From positions 62,001 through 126,000 of the forward strand of contig CAVZFD010000006.1 in NCBI GenBank assembly GCA_963774455.1: a stretch of 64,000 bases of DNA, given 5' to 3'. The notes under the pieces were generated by a model. That model was not told where the DNA came from. It made no database searches and was given only the letters and a program-made list of their open reading frames with translations. Position numbers and translations under genes: made by a program. The DNA is from DATFVA01 sp963774455. GTDB lineage: Bacteria; Bacteroidota; Ignavibacteria; Ignavibacteriales; Ignavibacteriaceae. Positions 45,044-54,513 of this stretch are shown piece by piece (position 1 is the stretch's first letter; each line of letters opens with the position of its first letter).

Positions 45044-46774
45044 ATGCCAGAAAAACGCTGGAAAATAAGAGAGGTCATCGACGACTATACAACACGGTCG
45101 CTGGCTGATTCGCTCAATATCTCCGAGGTATTGTCCAGACTTCTCGTTTTAAGAGATATAAGAACTTTTACCCAGGCTAAGAATTTTTTCCGCCCCTCAG
45201 TTGATTCACTTCACGATCCATTCCTCATGGATGGAATGGAACCGGCAACTTACCGTGTTATCCAGGCCCTAACAGGAAATGAGCGGATTACAGTCTATGG
45301 TGATTACGACGTAGACGGTACTTGCTCCACAGCATTGCTTTATCTCTTCCTGAAGGAATTGGGAGCCAATGTTGAATACTACATCCCTAAAAGATTGACT
45401 GAAGGCTATGGAATTTCTGCTGCTGGAGTTGAGTATATAAAGAACCGCGGCACATCCCTCATGATAGCAGTCGACTGTGGGATTACAGCAATCGAAGAGA
45501 CAGACCTTGTGAATAAACTAGGGATGCAACTTATAATCTGCGATCATCATCAGCCTAAGGAACAAATCCCGAATGCCTACGCTGTCCTTGATCCTTTAAA
45601 ACCAGTATGCAATTATCCCTTTAAATATTTATCGGGTGCGGGAATCGCTTTTAAACTTGCACAGGGTGTGGCTGAAAGGATCGGCAAGAGAGAAATGCCG
45701 ATGCAGTACCTCGACCTTGTGGCTCTTGCTGCGGCAGCTGATATCGTCCCACTTGTTGATGAAAACCGCGCGCTGGTGAGTGAAGGTATAAAAATTATCA
45801 ATGATAATCCCCGTCCCGGTGTGGAAGCTCTGATTGCAAAAAGTAATATTCATCCCGGTAATCTTAACACGGGGCAGATAGTTTTTACTCTCGCTCCAAG
45901 AATAAATGCTGTGGGCCGGCTGGGAGATGCCGAACGTGCTGTTGAATTGATGATAACAAAGGATAAAGCTGAGGCCCTTAAACTTGCACAAGTTCTTGAG
46001 ACAGAAAATTATGAGAGAAGAAAAATTGATGTTGATACGTATGACAGCGCTCTCGACCTGGTAGCAAGTACAATTGACCTCAAAGAAGAATTGTCGATAA
46101 TTCTTCACCAGGAGGCATGGCACCCGGGCGTGATTGGTATAGTGGCTTCAAGACTGGTTGAAAAATATTATCGTCCTACCATAATGCTGACAACCGTGGA
46201 TGGAGTGGCAAAGGGTTCCGCACGGAGTATATCTAATTTTAATATTTATGAGGCTCTTAAGAAGTGCGAGGACCTGCTGATTCATTTCGGAGGCCATCAG
46301 GCAGCGGCGGGTCTGGCAGTGGAAGTTGATAAAATAGAGGAGTTCAAGTTAAAGTTTAACCAGATAGTCAGGGAAACTGTAACTGAAGCAGATCTTTTTC
46401 CTGAGGTCCATATTGACTCTAAGCTTAAATTTTCAGAAATAACACCTAAGTTTTTGAGAATTATTGACCTATTCTCTCCGTTCGGTCCCGGTAATACGAG
46501 ACCTGTGTTTTTATCAGAGGAGGTAAGCGCGGCGTCGCCTCCAAGAATTGTGGGAACTGATCACCTTCTTGTTACTTTGAAACAAAACGGATGTGAAAGA
46601 GTGTTCGATTGTATCGGATTTAATATGGGAAGCTTCTGCGGCATTGTCGGGAAAGACAGCCAGCTGTTCGATGTCGTCTATTCCATCGATAAATCTGTGA
46701 GAGACGGAAGGATATTCCCTCAATTCAAAATTAAAGATTTGAAAGTATTAGAAAATAAACAGGAGACATCTTAA
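45044..46774 (+). CDS. recJ: Single-stranded-DNA-specific exonuclease RecJ
   Basis: The 576-residue enzyme degrades single-stranded DNA 5' to 3' in recombination and mismatch repair. The DHH-family motifs are in place: Y-G-D-Y-D-V-D-G (residues 85-92), D144 in A-V-D-C-G and D-H-H at 167-169. The DHHA1 part has H-P-G-V-I-G-I-V-A-S-R-L and G-G-H-Q-A-A-A-G-L. Length is typical. The stop codon touches the start of yebC, so recJ, yebC, ruvC and ruvA read as a DNA-repair-oriented operon. The start at 45044 follows a stretch lacking an obvious Shine-Dalgarno. Confidence 0.94.
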   Translation: MPEKRWKIREVIDDYTTRSLADSLNISEVLSRLLVLRDIRTFTQAKNFFRPSVDSLHDPFLMDGMEPATYRVIQALTGNERITVYGDYDVDGTCSTALLYLFLKELGANVEYYIPKRLTEGYGISAAGVEYIKNRGTSLMIAVDCGITAIEETDLVNKLGMQLIICDHHQPKEQIPNAYAVLDPLKPVCNYPFKYLSGAGIAFKLAQGVAERIGKREMPMQYLDLVALAAAADIVPLVDENRALVSEGIKIINDNPRPGVEALIAKSNIHPGNLNTGQIVFTLAPRINAVGRLGDAERAVELMITKDKAEALKLAQVLETENYERRKIDVDTYDSALDLVASTIDLKEELSIILHQEAWHPGVIGIVASRLVEKYYRPTIMLTTVDGVAKGSARSISNFNIYEALKKCEDLLIHFGGHQAAAGLAVEVDKIEEFKLKFNQIVRETVTEADLFPEVHIDSKLKFSEITPKFLRIIDLFSPFGPGNTRPVFLSEEVSAASPPRIVGTDHLLVTLKQNGCERVFDCIGFNMGSFCGIVGKDSQLFDVVYSIDKSVRDGRIFPQFKIKDLKVLENKQETS

Positions 46775-47512
46775 ATGTCAGGTCACTCAAAGTGGGCAAC
46801 GATTAAAAGAAAAAAGGGTGCACTGGATGCTAAGCGCGGCAAAATGTTCACCAAATTAATTAAGGAATTAACTATCGCCGCAAGAGAAGGCGGAGGTGAT
46901 CCGTCGGCCAACCCCAGGCTGCGATTGGCAGTTGATAATGCTAAAGCCGCCAATATGCCCCAGGATAATATTGAAAGAGCAATAAAAAAAGCTACCGGTG
47001 AACTGGAGGGAGTTACCTATCAGGAACTTACTTATGAAGGTTATGGACCGGCTGGTGTGGCAATACTCGTTGAGGTGGCTACTGATAATAAAAACAGAAT
47101 TGTTGCCGAGGTAAGACATATTTTCAGTAAATACGGCGGCAGTATGGGTGAGAACGGATCGGTTGCATGGATGTTCGACAGGAAAGGCGTTATCTCTCTT
47201 CCGAATCAGGGACAAACAGAAGATGATATTATGGAAATTATCCTGGATGCGGGAGCCGAAGACCTCCAGTCAGAAGAGGAATATTTTGAGATACAGACTC
47301 CCCTCGAAAGCTTTGAACCGGTTCGGAAAGCGCTGGCAGATAAAGCTCTTTCAATAGAGAATGCATCCCTTCAATGGATTGCAAAGAATACTGTACCAAT
47401 TGCCGGTGAAGAGGCTGAGAAAGTAATGAAGTTGATTGAAGCAATGGAAGATAATGATGATGTACAGAATGTCTACTCCAATGCTGATATTGACGAAAGT
47501 TCTATTAACTAA
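46775..47512 (+). CDS. yebC: YebC/PmpR family protein (TACO1-like)
   Basis: The 245-residue protein starts with the family signature M-S-G-H-S-K-W-A-T-I-K-R-K-K-G and has G-G-S-M-G-E-N-G-S-V-A-W-M-F in the middle. YebC proteins were annotated as transcriptional regulators; recent work also supports a role in translation of proline-rich stretches. Length is normal. It is placed immediately after recJ and 22 bases before ruvC, an arrangement seen in many bacteria, where yebC is next to ruvC. Confidence 0.94.
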   Translation: MSGHSKWATIKRKKGALDAKRGKMFTKLIKELTIAAREGGGDPSANPRLRLAVDNAKAANMPQDNIERAIKKATGELEGVTYQELTYEGYGPAGVAILVEVATDNKNRIVAEVRHIFSKYGGSMGENGSVAWMFDRKGVISLPNQGQTEDDIMEIILDAGAEDLQSEEEYFEIQTPLESFEPVRKALADKALSIENASLQWIAKNTVPIAGEEAEKVMKLIEAMEDNDDVQNVYSNADIDESSIN

Positions 47513-47534
47513 AAGCGTTCTGCGCTTAAATTAA

Positions 47535-48074
47535 ATGATTATTCTCGGAGTTGACCCCGGAACAAATTTCACAGGTTTCGGGGTAATTAATTACAGCAAA
47601 AATAACTTTAACCGCGTAACTCACGGAATAATTAAACTGCCTGCCTCCAAATCTTTATCCCTCAAACTCGAAATAATTTATGATGAACTCGACAGACTAA
47701 TTAAGCTGTATAAGCCTGATGAATTTGCAATCGAAACTGCATTTTACGGTAAGAATGTTCAATCGGCAATGAAGATAGGTTATGCACGCGGTGTTTCGAT
47801 ACTGGCAGCAGCTCATAATAAAGTGCCTGCCAGTGAATACTCCCCCAGGGAAGTAAAGAAGTCAATCGTAGGAAACGGTGCTGCTTCGAAGGAGCAGGTG
47901 GGATTTATGATAAGAACCTTGCTTGAGATTAAAACAGTAAAGATGAAATTTGATGAAAGTGATGCGCTTGCAATTGCACTTTGCCATGCATTCAGATTAA
48001 AATCGACATCAAAAAAGAGTAAAGACTGGAAATCCTTCATTGAAGCATTTCCGGATAGAGTCATTAATGAATAA
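47535..48074 (+). CDS. ruvC: Holliday junction endonuclease RuvC
   Basis: The 179-residue nuclease resolves Holliday junctions with RuvA and RuvB. Catalytic acidic residues are visible: D7 in L-G-V-D-P-G, the glutamate in F-A-I-E-T-A-F-Y-G and the aspartates in F-D-E-S-D-A-L-A-I-A. Length is normal with a short basic tail. It is followed 16 bases later by ruvA. ruvB is not in the window. Confidence 0.93.
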   Translation: MIILGVDPGTNFTGFGVINYSKNNFNRVTHGIIKLPASKSLSLKLEIIYDELDRLIKLYKPDEFAIETAFYGKNVQSAMKIGYARGVSILAAAHNKVPASEYSPREVKKSIVGNGAASKEQVGFMIRTLLEIKTVKMKFDESDALAIALCHAFRLKSTSKKSKDWKSFIEAFPDRVINE

Positions 48075-48090
48075 TTGTACATAATTGCAC

Positions 48091-48672
48091 ATGATTGGAT
48101 TTTTAACAGGAAAAATAATCTCGCTTAAGCCTACAAAACTTTTACTGGATGTAAACGGTGTAGGATATGCTGTGAATGTTTCTATAAATACTTTTGAGAA
48201 TATCTCCGATAAAGAAACGGTTTCGCTGTTTATTTATACGAATGTTAAAGAGGACTCAATCACTCTCTATGGTTTCTTCACGGAATCAGAGAAGCAGATG
48301 TTCGAGCTTCTTATATCAATAACCGGAATAGGTCCTAAATTAGCGCAGAGTATTTTATCGGGCATACAGACAGACGATCTTAAAGATGCGATCCAGCGGG
48401 GCGATGTTTCAAGAATAGTAGCAGTACCCGGGATCGGCAGGAAGACGGCCGAGAGAGTTGTGCTGGAATTGAAGAATAAGGTTGACCAGGTGATTGAAGA
48501 GGGTACCAGGGAGATTCCTTTCAGCATAAAAAATGAAGCGGCAGCGGCATTGACCACGTTGGGTTATAATTCAAAAACAGCTGATAAAATCATCAGGGAT
48601 ATTCTCTCTGATGAACCTAACCTGTCCCTCGAAGAACTTATAAAGAAATCCCTCTCCAATCTGAATAAATAA
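48091..48672 (+). CDS. ruvA: Holliday junction branch migration protein RuvA
   Basis: The 193-residue protein starts M-I-G-F-L-T-G-K-I-I, as expected for RuvA. An in-frame TTG two codons upstream (48085) is less likely. The OB-fold N-domain is followed by helix-hairpin-helix motifs, I-T-G-I-G-P-K-L-A-Q (about 77-86) and V-P-G-I-G-R-K-T-A-E-R (about 112-122), and a small C-terminal domain that contacts RuvB. It is the last gene of the plus-strand group and ends 18 bases before a 17-base tandem repeat. Confidence 0.93.
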   Translation: MIGFLTGKIISLKPTKLLLDVNGVGYAVNVSINTFENISDKETVSLFIYTNVKEDSITLYGFFTESEKQMFELLISITGIGPKLAQSILSGIQTDDLKDAIQRGDVSRIVAVPGIGRKTAERVVLELKNKVDQVIEEGTREIPFSIKNEAAAALTTLGYNSKTADKIIRDILSDEPNLSLEELIKKSLSNLNK

Positions 48673-48689
48673 TAATTTCTCGATATTTT

Positions 48690-48754
48690 GAATTGAGCGA
48701 ATTTGCGAATTGAGCGAATTTGCGAATTGAGCGAATTTGCGAATTGAGCGAATT
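48690..48754. repeat. 17-base tandem repeat, 3.8 units
   Basis: The unit GAATTGAGCGAATTTGC is repeated at 48690, 48707 and 48724, with a partial fourth copy from 48741. It fills almost the whole gap between the convergent ruvA and FAH-family genes and ends exactly at the stop codon of the latter. No hairpin terminator is visible in this gap. Confidence 0.95.
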
Positions 48755-49417
48755 CTAGATCACCTCACATTCCAGTGAAGCAATTCCCGTAATCTCGGCG
48801 TAAAGCTTATCCCCTTTAACAGCTTTATTAACTCCTGCCGGCGTTCCTGTAAAAACCAGGTCGCCTTCCTCAAGAGTCATCAACGAAGAAATATATTCCA
48901 CAATCTGTACTGGCGGAAAGATCATCTTATTGAGTTTTTCATGCTGCCTCTCGGTATCATTTACCCTTAGTATAATTTCCTCATCTAAAGTCAAACGATA
49001 ATCGTTCACAGAAATAAAATCCGAAAGTACCGCAGAGGTATCAAATCCTTTTGCAATTGTCCAGGGATGCCCTTTCTTTTTCAGTTCCGTCTGAACATCA
49101 CGAAGCGTCATATCAAGACCCACACCATAAGCTATGATTGCTTCTTCCGCTTCTTTTTCATGAGCATCCTTAATTGTTTTCCCGATCAGCAGAACAAGTT
49201 CTGTTTCATGATGCATGTCGGTTGAAAAAGAAGGATGAATAATTTTATCACCTGAGAAGATCACGGCAGAAGCGGGTTTTAGAAAAATAACTGGTTTGGA
49301 AGGCACCTCATTTCCGAGTTCTTTAGCGTGTTCAGCATAATTGCGTCCCACACAAACAATTTTCCCGATAGTATAAGTTTTTTTGCTGTCCTTAATTTTA
49401 ACCTGTTTCATTTTCAT
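48755..49417 (-). CDS. Fumarylacetoacetate hydrolase family protein
   Basis: The 220-residue protein has the FAH-family core: I-V-C-V-G-R-N-Y-A-E-H-A-K-E-L-G (about 19-34), metal-binding H-H-E-T-E-L (about 70-75) and G-V-G-L-D-M-T-L-R-D-V-Q (about 99-110). T-G-T-P-A-G-V follows near 192-198. It matches the short form that includes acylpyruvases and oxaloacetate decarboxylases (FAHD1/YcgM-like) rather than true fumarylacetoacetase. The substrate is probably a 2-oxo or acylpyruvate acid. It stands alone on the minus strand. Confidence 0.88.
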   Translation of the reverse strand: MKMKQVKIKDSKKTYTIGKIVCVGRNYAEHAKELGNEVPSKPVIFLKPASAVIFSGDKIIHPSFSTDMHHETELVLLIGKTIKDAHEKEAEEAIIAYGVGLDMTLRDVQTELKKKGHPWTIAKGFDTSAVLSDFISVNDYRLTLDEEIILRVNDTERQHEKLNKMIFPPVQIVEYISSLMTLEEGDLVFTGTPAGVNKAVKGDKLYAEITGIASLECEVI

Positions 49418-49541
49418 CGCAATATTATTTCAGAAAACTATTTCCCTAAAGATAGAAAAATTCAGGCAGTTCATTAACATTGAACGTCAACCTGACGTGC
49501 CTGGCCGCTTCGGGGGGTCTCAGCTTCTAACCTGAATAATC

Positions 49542-49597
49542 AGATTCCGAAACAAGTTCGGAATGACAATCTGCCGTCAGGCTCGGAATGACAGATC
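49542..49597. repeat. Interspersed TTCCGA-type repeat in intergenic region
   Basis: ATTCCGAAACAAGTTCGGAAT (near 49543-49563) is nearly palindromic, and TCGGAATGACA recurs at 49558 and 49583. Elements of this style (ATTCCGAAC...GTTTCGGAATC) are scattered in intergenic regions of Chlorobi and Bacteroidota genomes. It lies between two minus-strand genes and could form a cruciform or an RNA hairpin. Confidence 0.6.
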
Positions 49598-49634
49598 CCT
49601 TAAGCCGGAGACTAATAATCTTTGTTACTATGTC

Positions 49635-50891
49635 TTACGTTTTCTGCTTTTTCTTTGTGGCAGCAGGAAACAAAACGTTATTGAGTATCAGCCGGTAGCC
49701 GGGAGAATTTTTATATAAAGAGAGGTCTGTCTGGGGATCGCCGACAGCATGCTGGTAGTCTTCAGGATCGTGACCGCCGTAAAATGTGAATGTTCCCCTG
49801 CCGTAGTTTCCATGAATGTATTTTACCTGGTCGGTGCCTGGACGTTCGGCAAGAATTATTACAGATTTCTTAATAAGCTCTTTACGGAACATTGTTGTCT
49901 GTCCCATAAATCCTTTTATTACATTTGCATGATCCTGTGTCAGCATAGTAGGAACGGGATCATATTTCGCAGAAAATTCAAAAAGAGTGAAATAGTCATT
50001 CGCAAAGTTTCCGACCTCGGCGGGTTGAATATCTATGTTGCTGTATTCGTAGACATAAGGATTCAGTTCCAGTTTGAAATCTGTAAAAGCCAGTGTATTT
50101 GAGAAGTCGAGCTTACTCTGTGCATCGGGATCTGCGGCATCACCATCATACATTTCTGCACAGATATCGACATTATGAGCGGCAAGTGCTATATCATAGG
50201 AATCAGTAGCTGAACACATTGCAAACAGAAAACCTCCCTGCCCCACAAAATTCTTTATATCCGTTGCGACAGATTTCATCATTTCAGAGACTTTCTTAAA
50301 TCCGTTCTTCTTCGCATCATTTTCATACATTATTTGGTTGTCAATGTACCACTGTGCATTACTGAAGCTTGCATAAAACTTTCCGTATTGACCCGTAAAA
50401 TCCTCATGGTGTAGGTGAAGCCAGTCGTACTTTGAAAGATCGCCCCTGAGGATCTCATCATTCCATATTTTATCATACGGGATTTTCGCGTACTCAAGCG
50501 CCAATGTTACTGCATCATCCCAGGGCATAAATCCCGGCGGGACGTACACTGCTATCTTGGGAGCCTTCTCAAGTCGAACCACATCCATATTATTATCTTC
50601 GCTCTGCACAGTTGAATACACATCCGCAGCCTGCGAAGTTGAGAGAAGATCAAATGCCACTCCTTCCACCCTGCATTCAACAGCAATCTTATCGGTATAA
50701 TCGATCATAAATGATCCGCCGCGGTAATTTAAAAGCCAGTCGGATTTAATGCCTTTTTGCAATGCATGAAAAGTGATACCGTAGGCTTTAAGATGGTCAG
50801 TCTGCTGCAGATCCATATAGATCAGTATCTTTGATTGGGCAAAAACACTTATGGAGGTTAAAACAAGTACGAATAAAATCTTTCTGAACAT
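49635..50891 (-). CDS. Conserved secreted protein of unknown function
   Basis: The 418-residue protein has a signal peptide ending S-V-F-A-Q (residue 19). A coherent alpha/beta sequence follows, with Y-R-G-G-S-F (about 56-61), V-P-P-G-F-M-P-W-D-D-A-V (about 117-128), L-H-L-H-H-E-D-F (about 158-165) and G-Q-G-G-F-L-F-A-M-C-S-A-T-D (about 215-228). The last part recalls the elbow of class I amidotransferase-like folds. Related proteins are, to my recollection, labelled asparagine synthetase B in some genomes, but neither the N-terminal cysteine nor the ATP-binding domain of that enzyme is present, so I do not use that name. It follows clpX, but a terminator lies between. Confidence 0.75.
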   Translation of the reverse strand: MFRKILFVLVLTSISVFAQSKILIYMDLQQTDHLKAYGITFHALQKGIKSDWLLNYRGGSFMIDYTDKIAVECRVEGVAFDLLSTSQAADVYSTVQSEDNNMDVVRLEKAPKIAVYVPPGFMPWDDAVTLALEYAKIPYDKIWNDEILRGDLSKYDWLHLHHEDFTGQYGKFYASFSNAQWYIDNQIMYENDAKKNGFKKVSEMMKSVATDIKNFVGQGGFLFAMCSATDSYDIALAAHNVDICAEMYDGDAADPDAQSKLDFSNTLAFTDFKLELNPYVYEYSNIDIQPAEVGNFANDYFTLFEFSAKYDPVPTMLTQDHANVIKGFMGQTTMFRKELIKKSVIILAERPGTDQVKYIHGNYGRGTFTFYGGHDPEDYQHAVGDPQTDLSLYKNSPGYRLILNNVLFPAATKKKQKT

Positions 50892-50902
50892 ATAAAACTT
50901 AT

Positions 50903-50940
50903 CTTTTAAAAAAATAAAGGCGATTCAAATAATCGCCTTC
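50903..50940 (-). terminator. Rho-independent terminator of clpX
   Basis: On the minus strand AAGGCGATT and AATCGCCTTT pair around a five-base loop, followed by ATTTTTTT. It lies 27 bases after the clpX stop and separates it from the secreted protein gene. Confidence 0.88.
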
Positions 50941-50966
50941 ATAAATAAAACGAATCCGGAAAACGA

Positions 50967-52220
50967 TCAAGCCGATTTTCTGTCCGCATCAAGATATATC
51001 GGCTCCGCACCTTTTTCAATTACATCCCCTGTTATGATGCATTTATCAACATTTTCCTTATTAGGCAGTTCATACATAACATCGAGCATAAATTCTTCCA
51101 CTATCGATCTTAAGGCACGCGCTCCTGTTTTTCTTGCCTGTGCTTTTTTAACGATTGCATCTATCGCAAACGGATCAAATTCAAGCTCAACGTTGTCGAT
51201 CATAAATAATTTCTTATACTGCTTGAGAATCGCATTCTTTGGTTCGGTCAATATACTCTTAAGCGCTTCTTCATTGAGTGAATGAAGCGGTGCAGTAACC
51301 GGGAGCCGTCCGATGAGTTCAGGAATCAAACCGAAACGAAGAAGGTCTTCGGGCTGAGTGTAGGCAAGCAGGTCCTCTTCTGTAATCTTGTCTTTCATAT
51401 CCTCTCGCGAGAATCCCATTTTGTTCTTGTTGATCCTCGATGCAATAATTTTGTCGATGCCGTCGAAAGCTCCGCCGACGATGAATAAGATGTTCTTCGT
51501 GTTAACATTTATGAGACTCTGTTCGGGATGTTTCCTTCCGCCTTTGGGGGGAACCCCGGCAACTGTACCTTCAAGGATCTTCAGCAGCGCCTGCTGAACG
51601 CCTTCACCGGATACGTCCCTCGTTATTGACGTGCTCTCGCTCTTCCGTGCGATTTTATCTATTTCGTCGATATATACAATTCCCTTCTGAGCACGTTCAA
51701 GATTGTAATCCGCCGCCTGGAGAAGATGCACCAGCACGGTTTCAACATCGTCGCCTACATATCCTGCCTCAGTAAGAGTGGTCGCATCGGCTATAGCAAA
51801 GGGAACCTCAAGGACCCTGGCAAGCGTCTGTGCAAGTAGGGTTTTACCCACTCCTGTCGGTCCTATTAAAAGGATATTACTTTTTTCAATTTCTACATCA
51901 TCAAGCTCAAAGAAGGAACCTTTTGAGTTTATTCGCTTATAATGATTATGAACCGCAACAGATAATACCTTCTTTGCTCTTTCCTGTCCTATTACGTATT
52001 CATCCAGGGTTTTCTTAATTGAGGAAGGTGCGGGAATCTCTGATGCTTTGGTCTTTGTATTTGAATAGGCAGCAAGGTTGTTTCGTAAAATATCCACGCT
52101 GCTGGATATGCATATATCGCATATATAAACATCAGGACCGGCAATCATACTGCCGACTTCACTTCCATCACGGCCGCAAAACGAACATTTTACAATTTTC
52201 TGGCCTTGTTTTTTTCCCAT
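50967..52220 (-). CDS. clpX: ATP-dependent Clp protease ATP-binding subunit ClpX
   Basis: The 417-residue AAA+ unfoldase feeds substrates to ClpP. The zinc-binding domain has C12, C15, C34 and C37. Walker A is G-P-T-G-V-G-K-T (120-127), the pore loop is G-Y-V-G-D-D, and Walker B is I-V-Y-I-D-E-I-D-K. The RKH-loop region, G-R-K-H-P-E-Q, is present. Length is normal. clpP and tig, the usual neighbours, are absent here. It is preceded two bases upstream by a TPR protein gene on the same strand and ends at a strong terminator. Confidence 0.95.
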   Translation of the reverse strand: MGKKQGQKIVKCSFCGRDGSEVGSMIAGPDVYICDICISSSVDILRNNLAAYSNTKTKASEIPAPSSIKKTLDEYVIGQERAKKVLSVAVHNHYKRINSKGSFFELDDVEIEKSNILLIGPTGVGKTLLAQTLARVLEVPFAIADATTLTEAGYVGDDVETVLVHLLQAADYNLERAQKGIVYIDEIDKIARKSESTSITRDVSGEGVQQALLKILEGTVAGVPPKGGRKHPEQSLINVNTKNILFIVGGAFDGIDKIIASRINKNKMGFSREDMKDKITEEDLLAYTQPEDLLRFGLIPELIGRLPVTAPLHSLNEEALKSILTEPKNAILKQYKKLFMIDNVELEFDPFAIDAIVKKAQARKTGARALRSIVEEFMLDVMYELPNKENVDKCIITGDVIEKGAEPIYLDADRKSA

Positions 52221-52222
52221 AC

Positions 52223-54055
52223 TTAACTCGCTTTGTTTCTTAATTTAACTATTTCATCCCTTGCATCATCGAGATATAATGAGGATGGATATTTTGCAAG
52301 AAGCTCCTCATACTTTTCAATGGCTTTAGACGGCTCATTTAAGCCGAATTCGTAAATATTTCCCAACAAATATAAGGCTTTATCTGCATAAATGTTTTTA
52401 CTCTCCTCACCTGCAACAAGCTCCAGCATCTCAACAGATTTATCATTATTCCCTGCAGCTAGTTCCATTTCAGCTTCTCTCAGCTCAGCTATATTTTTCA
52501 GCATAAATGCCTTCGGATTTCCGGCAACCTGGTGATATTTTTCCGCGGCTTCAGTGAATTTCTTCTGATCAGCCAGGAATTCGGCATCAGCAAACCTTAC
52601 TAATTCAGATGAATCATTCATCGTAGTATTTAATAAAAGCGATAATTCTATGGCATCATTGGCATAGTTGTCACCCAGATTATTCAATATCTGTACCAGC
52701 TGATTTTTTGCCTCCTTAAAGTTTCCTTTGTAAAAATCGATCCTGGCTAATAAATATTTACTGCTGTTTTTCTGATCTTCGGGAATTTTGGGTCTCTGTG
52801 TGACTTTTTGGAAAAAACCGGCGGCAGCGTCGAGGTTTCCCCTCATCAGCTCAATTTTCCCGGCGGCAAGCTCTGCCGGGGCTCCGAATGCTGAAAACGG
52901 GGCTGTTGTAAGAATCTTGTTATAATATTCCTCAGCACCGGGGAGGTCTCCCTGACTGTATAGTTTTAGATTCCCAAGCTGCAGATAGGATTCAAGCGCA
53001 ACATCGGAATTCGGGAACTGATTAATTATATCATTATAAGTGTTTACTATTTTATCGATTTTATCAGGACTAACAGAATTGAACCCACGGTATGGTTTCC
53101 AGCTATCGCCTGTACTTTGTTCAACCTGCGCTTCAAGGGTTTTTGCGTAACCAAGCTTCGCGGAGGAAATAACGGGTGAACCTGAAAACCTGTCGATGAT
53201 CTCAGTATAAAACTTTTCAGCTGTTTTATAATTACCCTCGCTGTACAGTAAATCTGCAAGTCTTACCAGGTCGGTTCCCTGTTTTTTGAATTCTTTATCA
53301 AGTTCCAGGTATGAATCAAAAGCTTTCTGATAATTTTTATTTTCTACATATAACCTGGCGAGAAGGTAGCGTATTCCCTGGTTATCTCCGGCATTGTTCT
53401 CAAATACCTCAATAGTTTTCGGCAGGGCATCCGTTTTATTAATATAGTTGAACATCTTGTTCTGAACATTTGAAACCTGCTGCGGATTCTGATTCAGTAT
53501 GAAGATATATTCTTCGGCAGCTTCCGTGAATCTCATTGTCAGTGCGTACAGGTCGGCAAGCTGGTAGGAGAAAACAACAGGATCATTGCTCTCGTTCTTT
53601 CCCTTTTTCAGTATCTCAATTGCTTTATCAAAATCTCTCCGGTCGAGTACATAATTTGATATTATGCGGTATTTCATCGGGTCGGGGGGAAGTTTCTGAA
53701 GACCCTCATCCCATATCTTGTATGCTTGTTCGGAGTTACCCATAAGATAATAGGTGGAACCCAGTAGTCCGTACATATTGGCATCAGGAGTAATTTTCTG
53801 CATCCTGTCCTGAATAATCCTTATCGAGCCCTGGTAATCCTTCAGCTGTAGATAGACATTGTTTAATGCTTCGAAATACTGAAAATTATTCTGATCTTTA
53901 TTGTACAGCTCCTCATAAATAGATTTTGCTTTTTCGAGCTGGCCGGCCTGCAGGTATCCTTGTCCCAGCATATACCTCTGCTGAAGCGTGGGGTCGTTCT
54001 GGGCTGACAGAAGCACCGGGATTAATAGTAAAATGAATAATAATTTCTTATACAT
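52223..54055 (-). CDS. Secreted TPR-repeat protein
   Basis: The 610-residue protein starts best at the ATG at 54055, giving signal peptide M-Y-K-K-L-L-F-I-L-L-L-I-P-V-L-L-S-A-Q. An upstream ATG (54091) would bury the signal. The mature part is made of helical TPR repeats over nearly its full length, for example R-Y-M-L-G-Q-G-Y-L-Q-A-G-Q-L-E-K-A (about 28-44) and L-G-N-I-Y-E-F-G-L-N-E-P-S-K-A-I near the C-terminus. Such long periplasmic TPR proteins act as scaffolds, often in outer-membrane or secretion machinery; the specific role is unknown. It is two bases upstream of clpX and likely co-transcribed. Confidence 0.85.
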   Translation of the reverse strand: MYKKLLFILLLIPVLLSAQNDPTLQQRYMLGQGYLQAGQLEKAKSIYEELYNKDQNNFQYFEALNNVYLQLKDYQGSIRIIQDRMQKITPDANMYGLLGSTYYLMGNSEQAYKIWDEGLQKLPPDPMKYRIISNYVLDRRDFDKAIEILKKGKNESNDPVVFSYQLADLYALTMRFTEAAEEYIFILNQNPQQVSNVQNKMFNYINKTDALPKTIEVFENNAGDNQGIRYLLARLYVENKNYQKAFDSYLELDKEFKKQGTDLVRLADLLYSEGNYKTAEKFYTEIIDRFSGSPVISSAKLGYAKTLEAQVEQSTGDSWKPYRGFNSVSPDKIDKIVNTYNDIINQFPNSDVALESYLQLGNLKLYSQGDLPGAEEYYNKILTTAPFSAFGAPAELAAGKIELMRGNLDAAAGFFQKVTQRPKIPEDQKNSSKYLLARIDFYKGNFKEAKNQLVQILNNLGDNYANDAIELSLLLNTTMNDSSELVRFADAEFLADQKKFTEAAEKYHQVAGNPKAFMLKNIAELREAEMELAAGNNDKSVEMLELVAGEESKNIYADKALYLLGNIYEFGLNEPSKAIEKYEELLAKYPSSLYLDDARDEIVKLRNKAS

Positions 54056-54231
54056 AAAATTAAATATTGCCAAATAAAGCCGCACGTTCAAGGGGATAAA
54101 CTAAGTAATTAATACAACCAACAGGATGATTTGTTCCTTGTATAAAGGGTAAAATTTGGTCGTAATAAAAAGTAATGTATGGTTGAATATCCATATTATA
54201 ATATGTATAATTAAGGTGTTGAGCCCTGATA

Positions 54232-54513
54232 TTGTCTTTAATTTCAACTTTTGAATGTGATGAAATAAGAATAAACTGAATCTGCGTAAGCAAGGAATTT
54301 CTTTCGAAGAGGCGCAATACCCAATATGAACAAAGAAGAATAGCGAAGGACGTAGAACATAGTATGGATGAAGAAAGATATTATTGCTTCGGTAAAATCC
54401 ATAATTATGTGGTAACAGTGCGTTTTACATACAGAAATAACAAGATCAGAATTATTGGTGAAGGATACTGGAGGAAAGGAAAAACGATTTATGAAAAAGA
54501 AAATAAAATATAG
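54232..54513 (+). pseudogene. brnT: BrnT-type toxin, frameshifted
   Basis: Two frames carry parts of a BrnT family ribonuclease toxin. F-E-C-D-E followed by N-K-L-N-L-R-K-Q-G-I-S-F-E-E-A-Q lies at 54250-54320. D-V-E-H-S-M-D-E-E-R-Y-Y-C-F-G-K, R-F-T-Y-R-N-N-K-I-R and Y-W-R-K-G-K lie at 54349-54513. Shifts lie near 54265 and between about 54322 and 54349, and no good start codon is left. The antitoxin gene overlaps its 3' end by 23 bases. The toxin is probably inactive unless these are sequence errors. Confidence 0.75.

Noticed and set aside
48690..48754. CRISPR array
   Set aside because: Units are 17 bases and directly adjacent with no unique spacers; it is a simple tandem repeat. No cas gene is in the window.
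49635..50891. Asparagine synthetase B annotation for the secreted 418-residue protein
   Set aside because: No N-terminal catalytic cysteine, no ATP-pyrophosphatase motif, and an export signal is present; the name would mislead.
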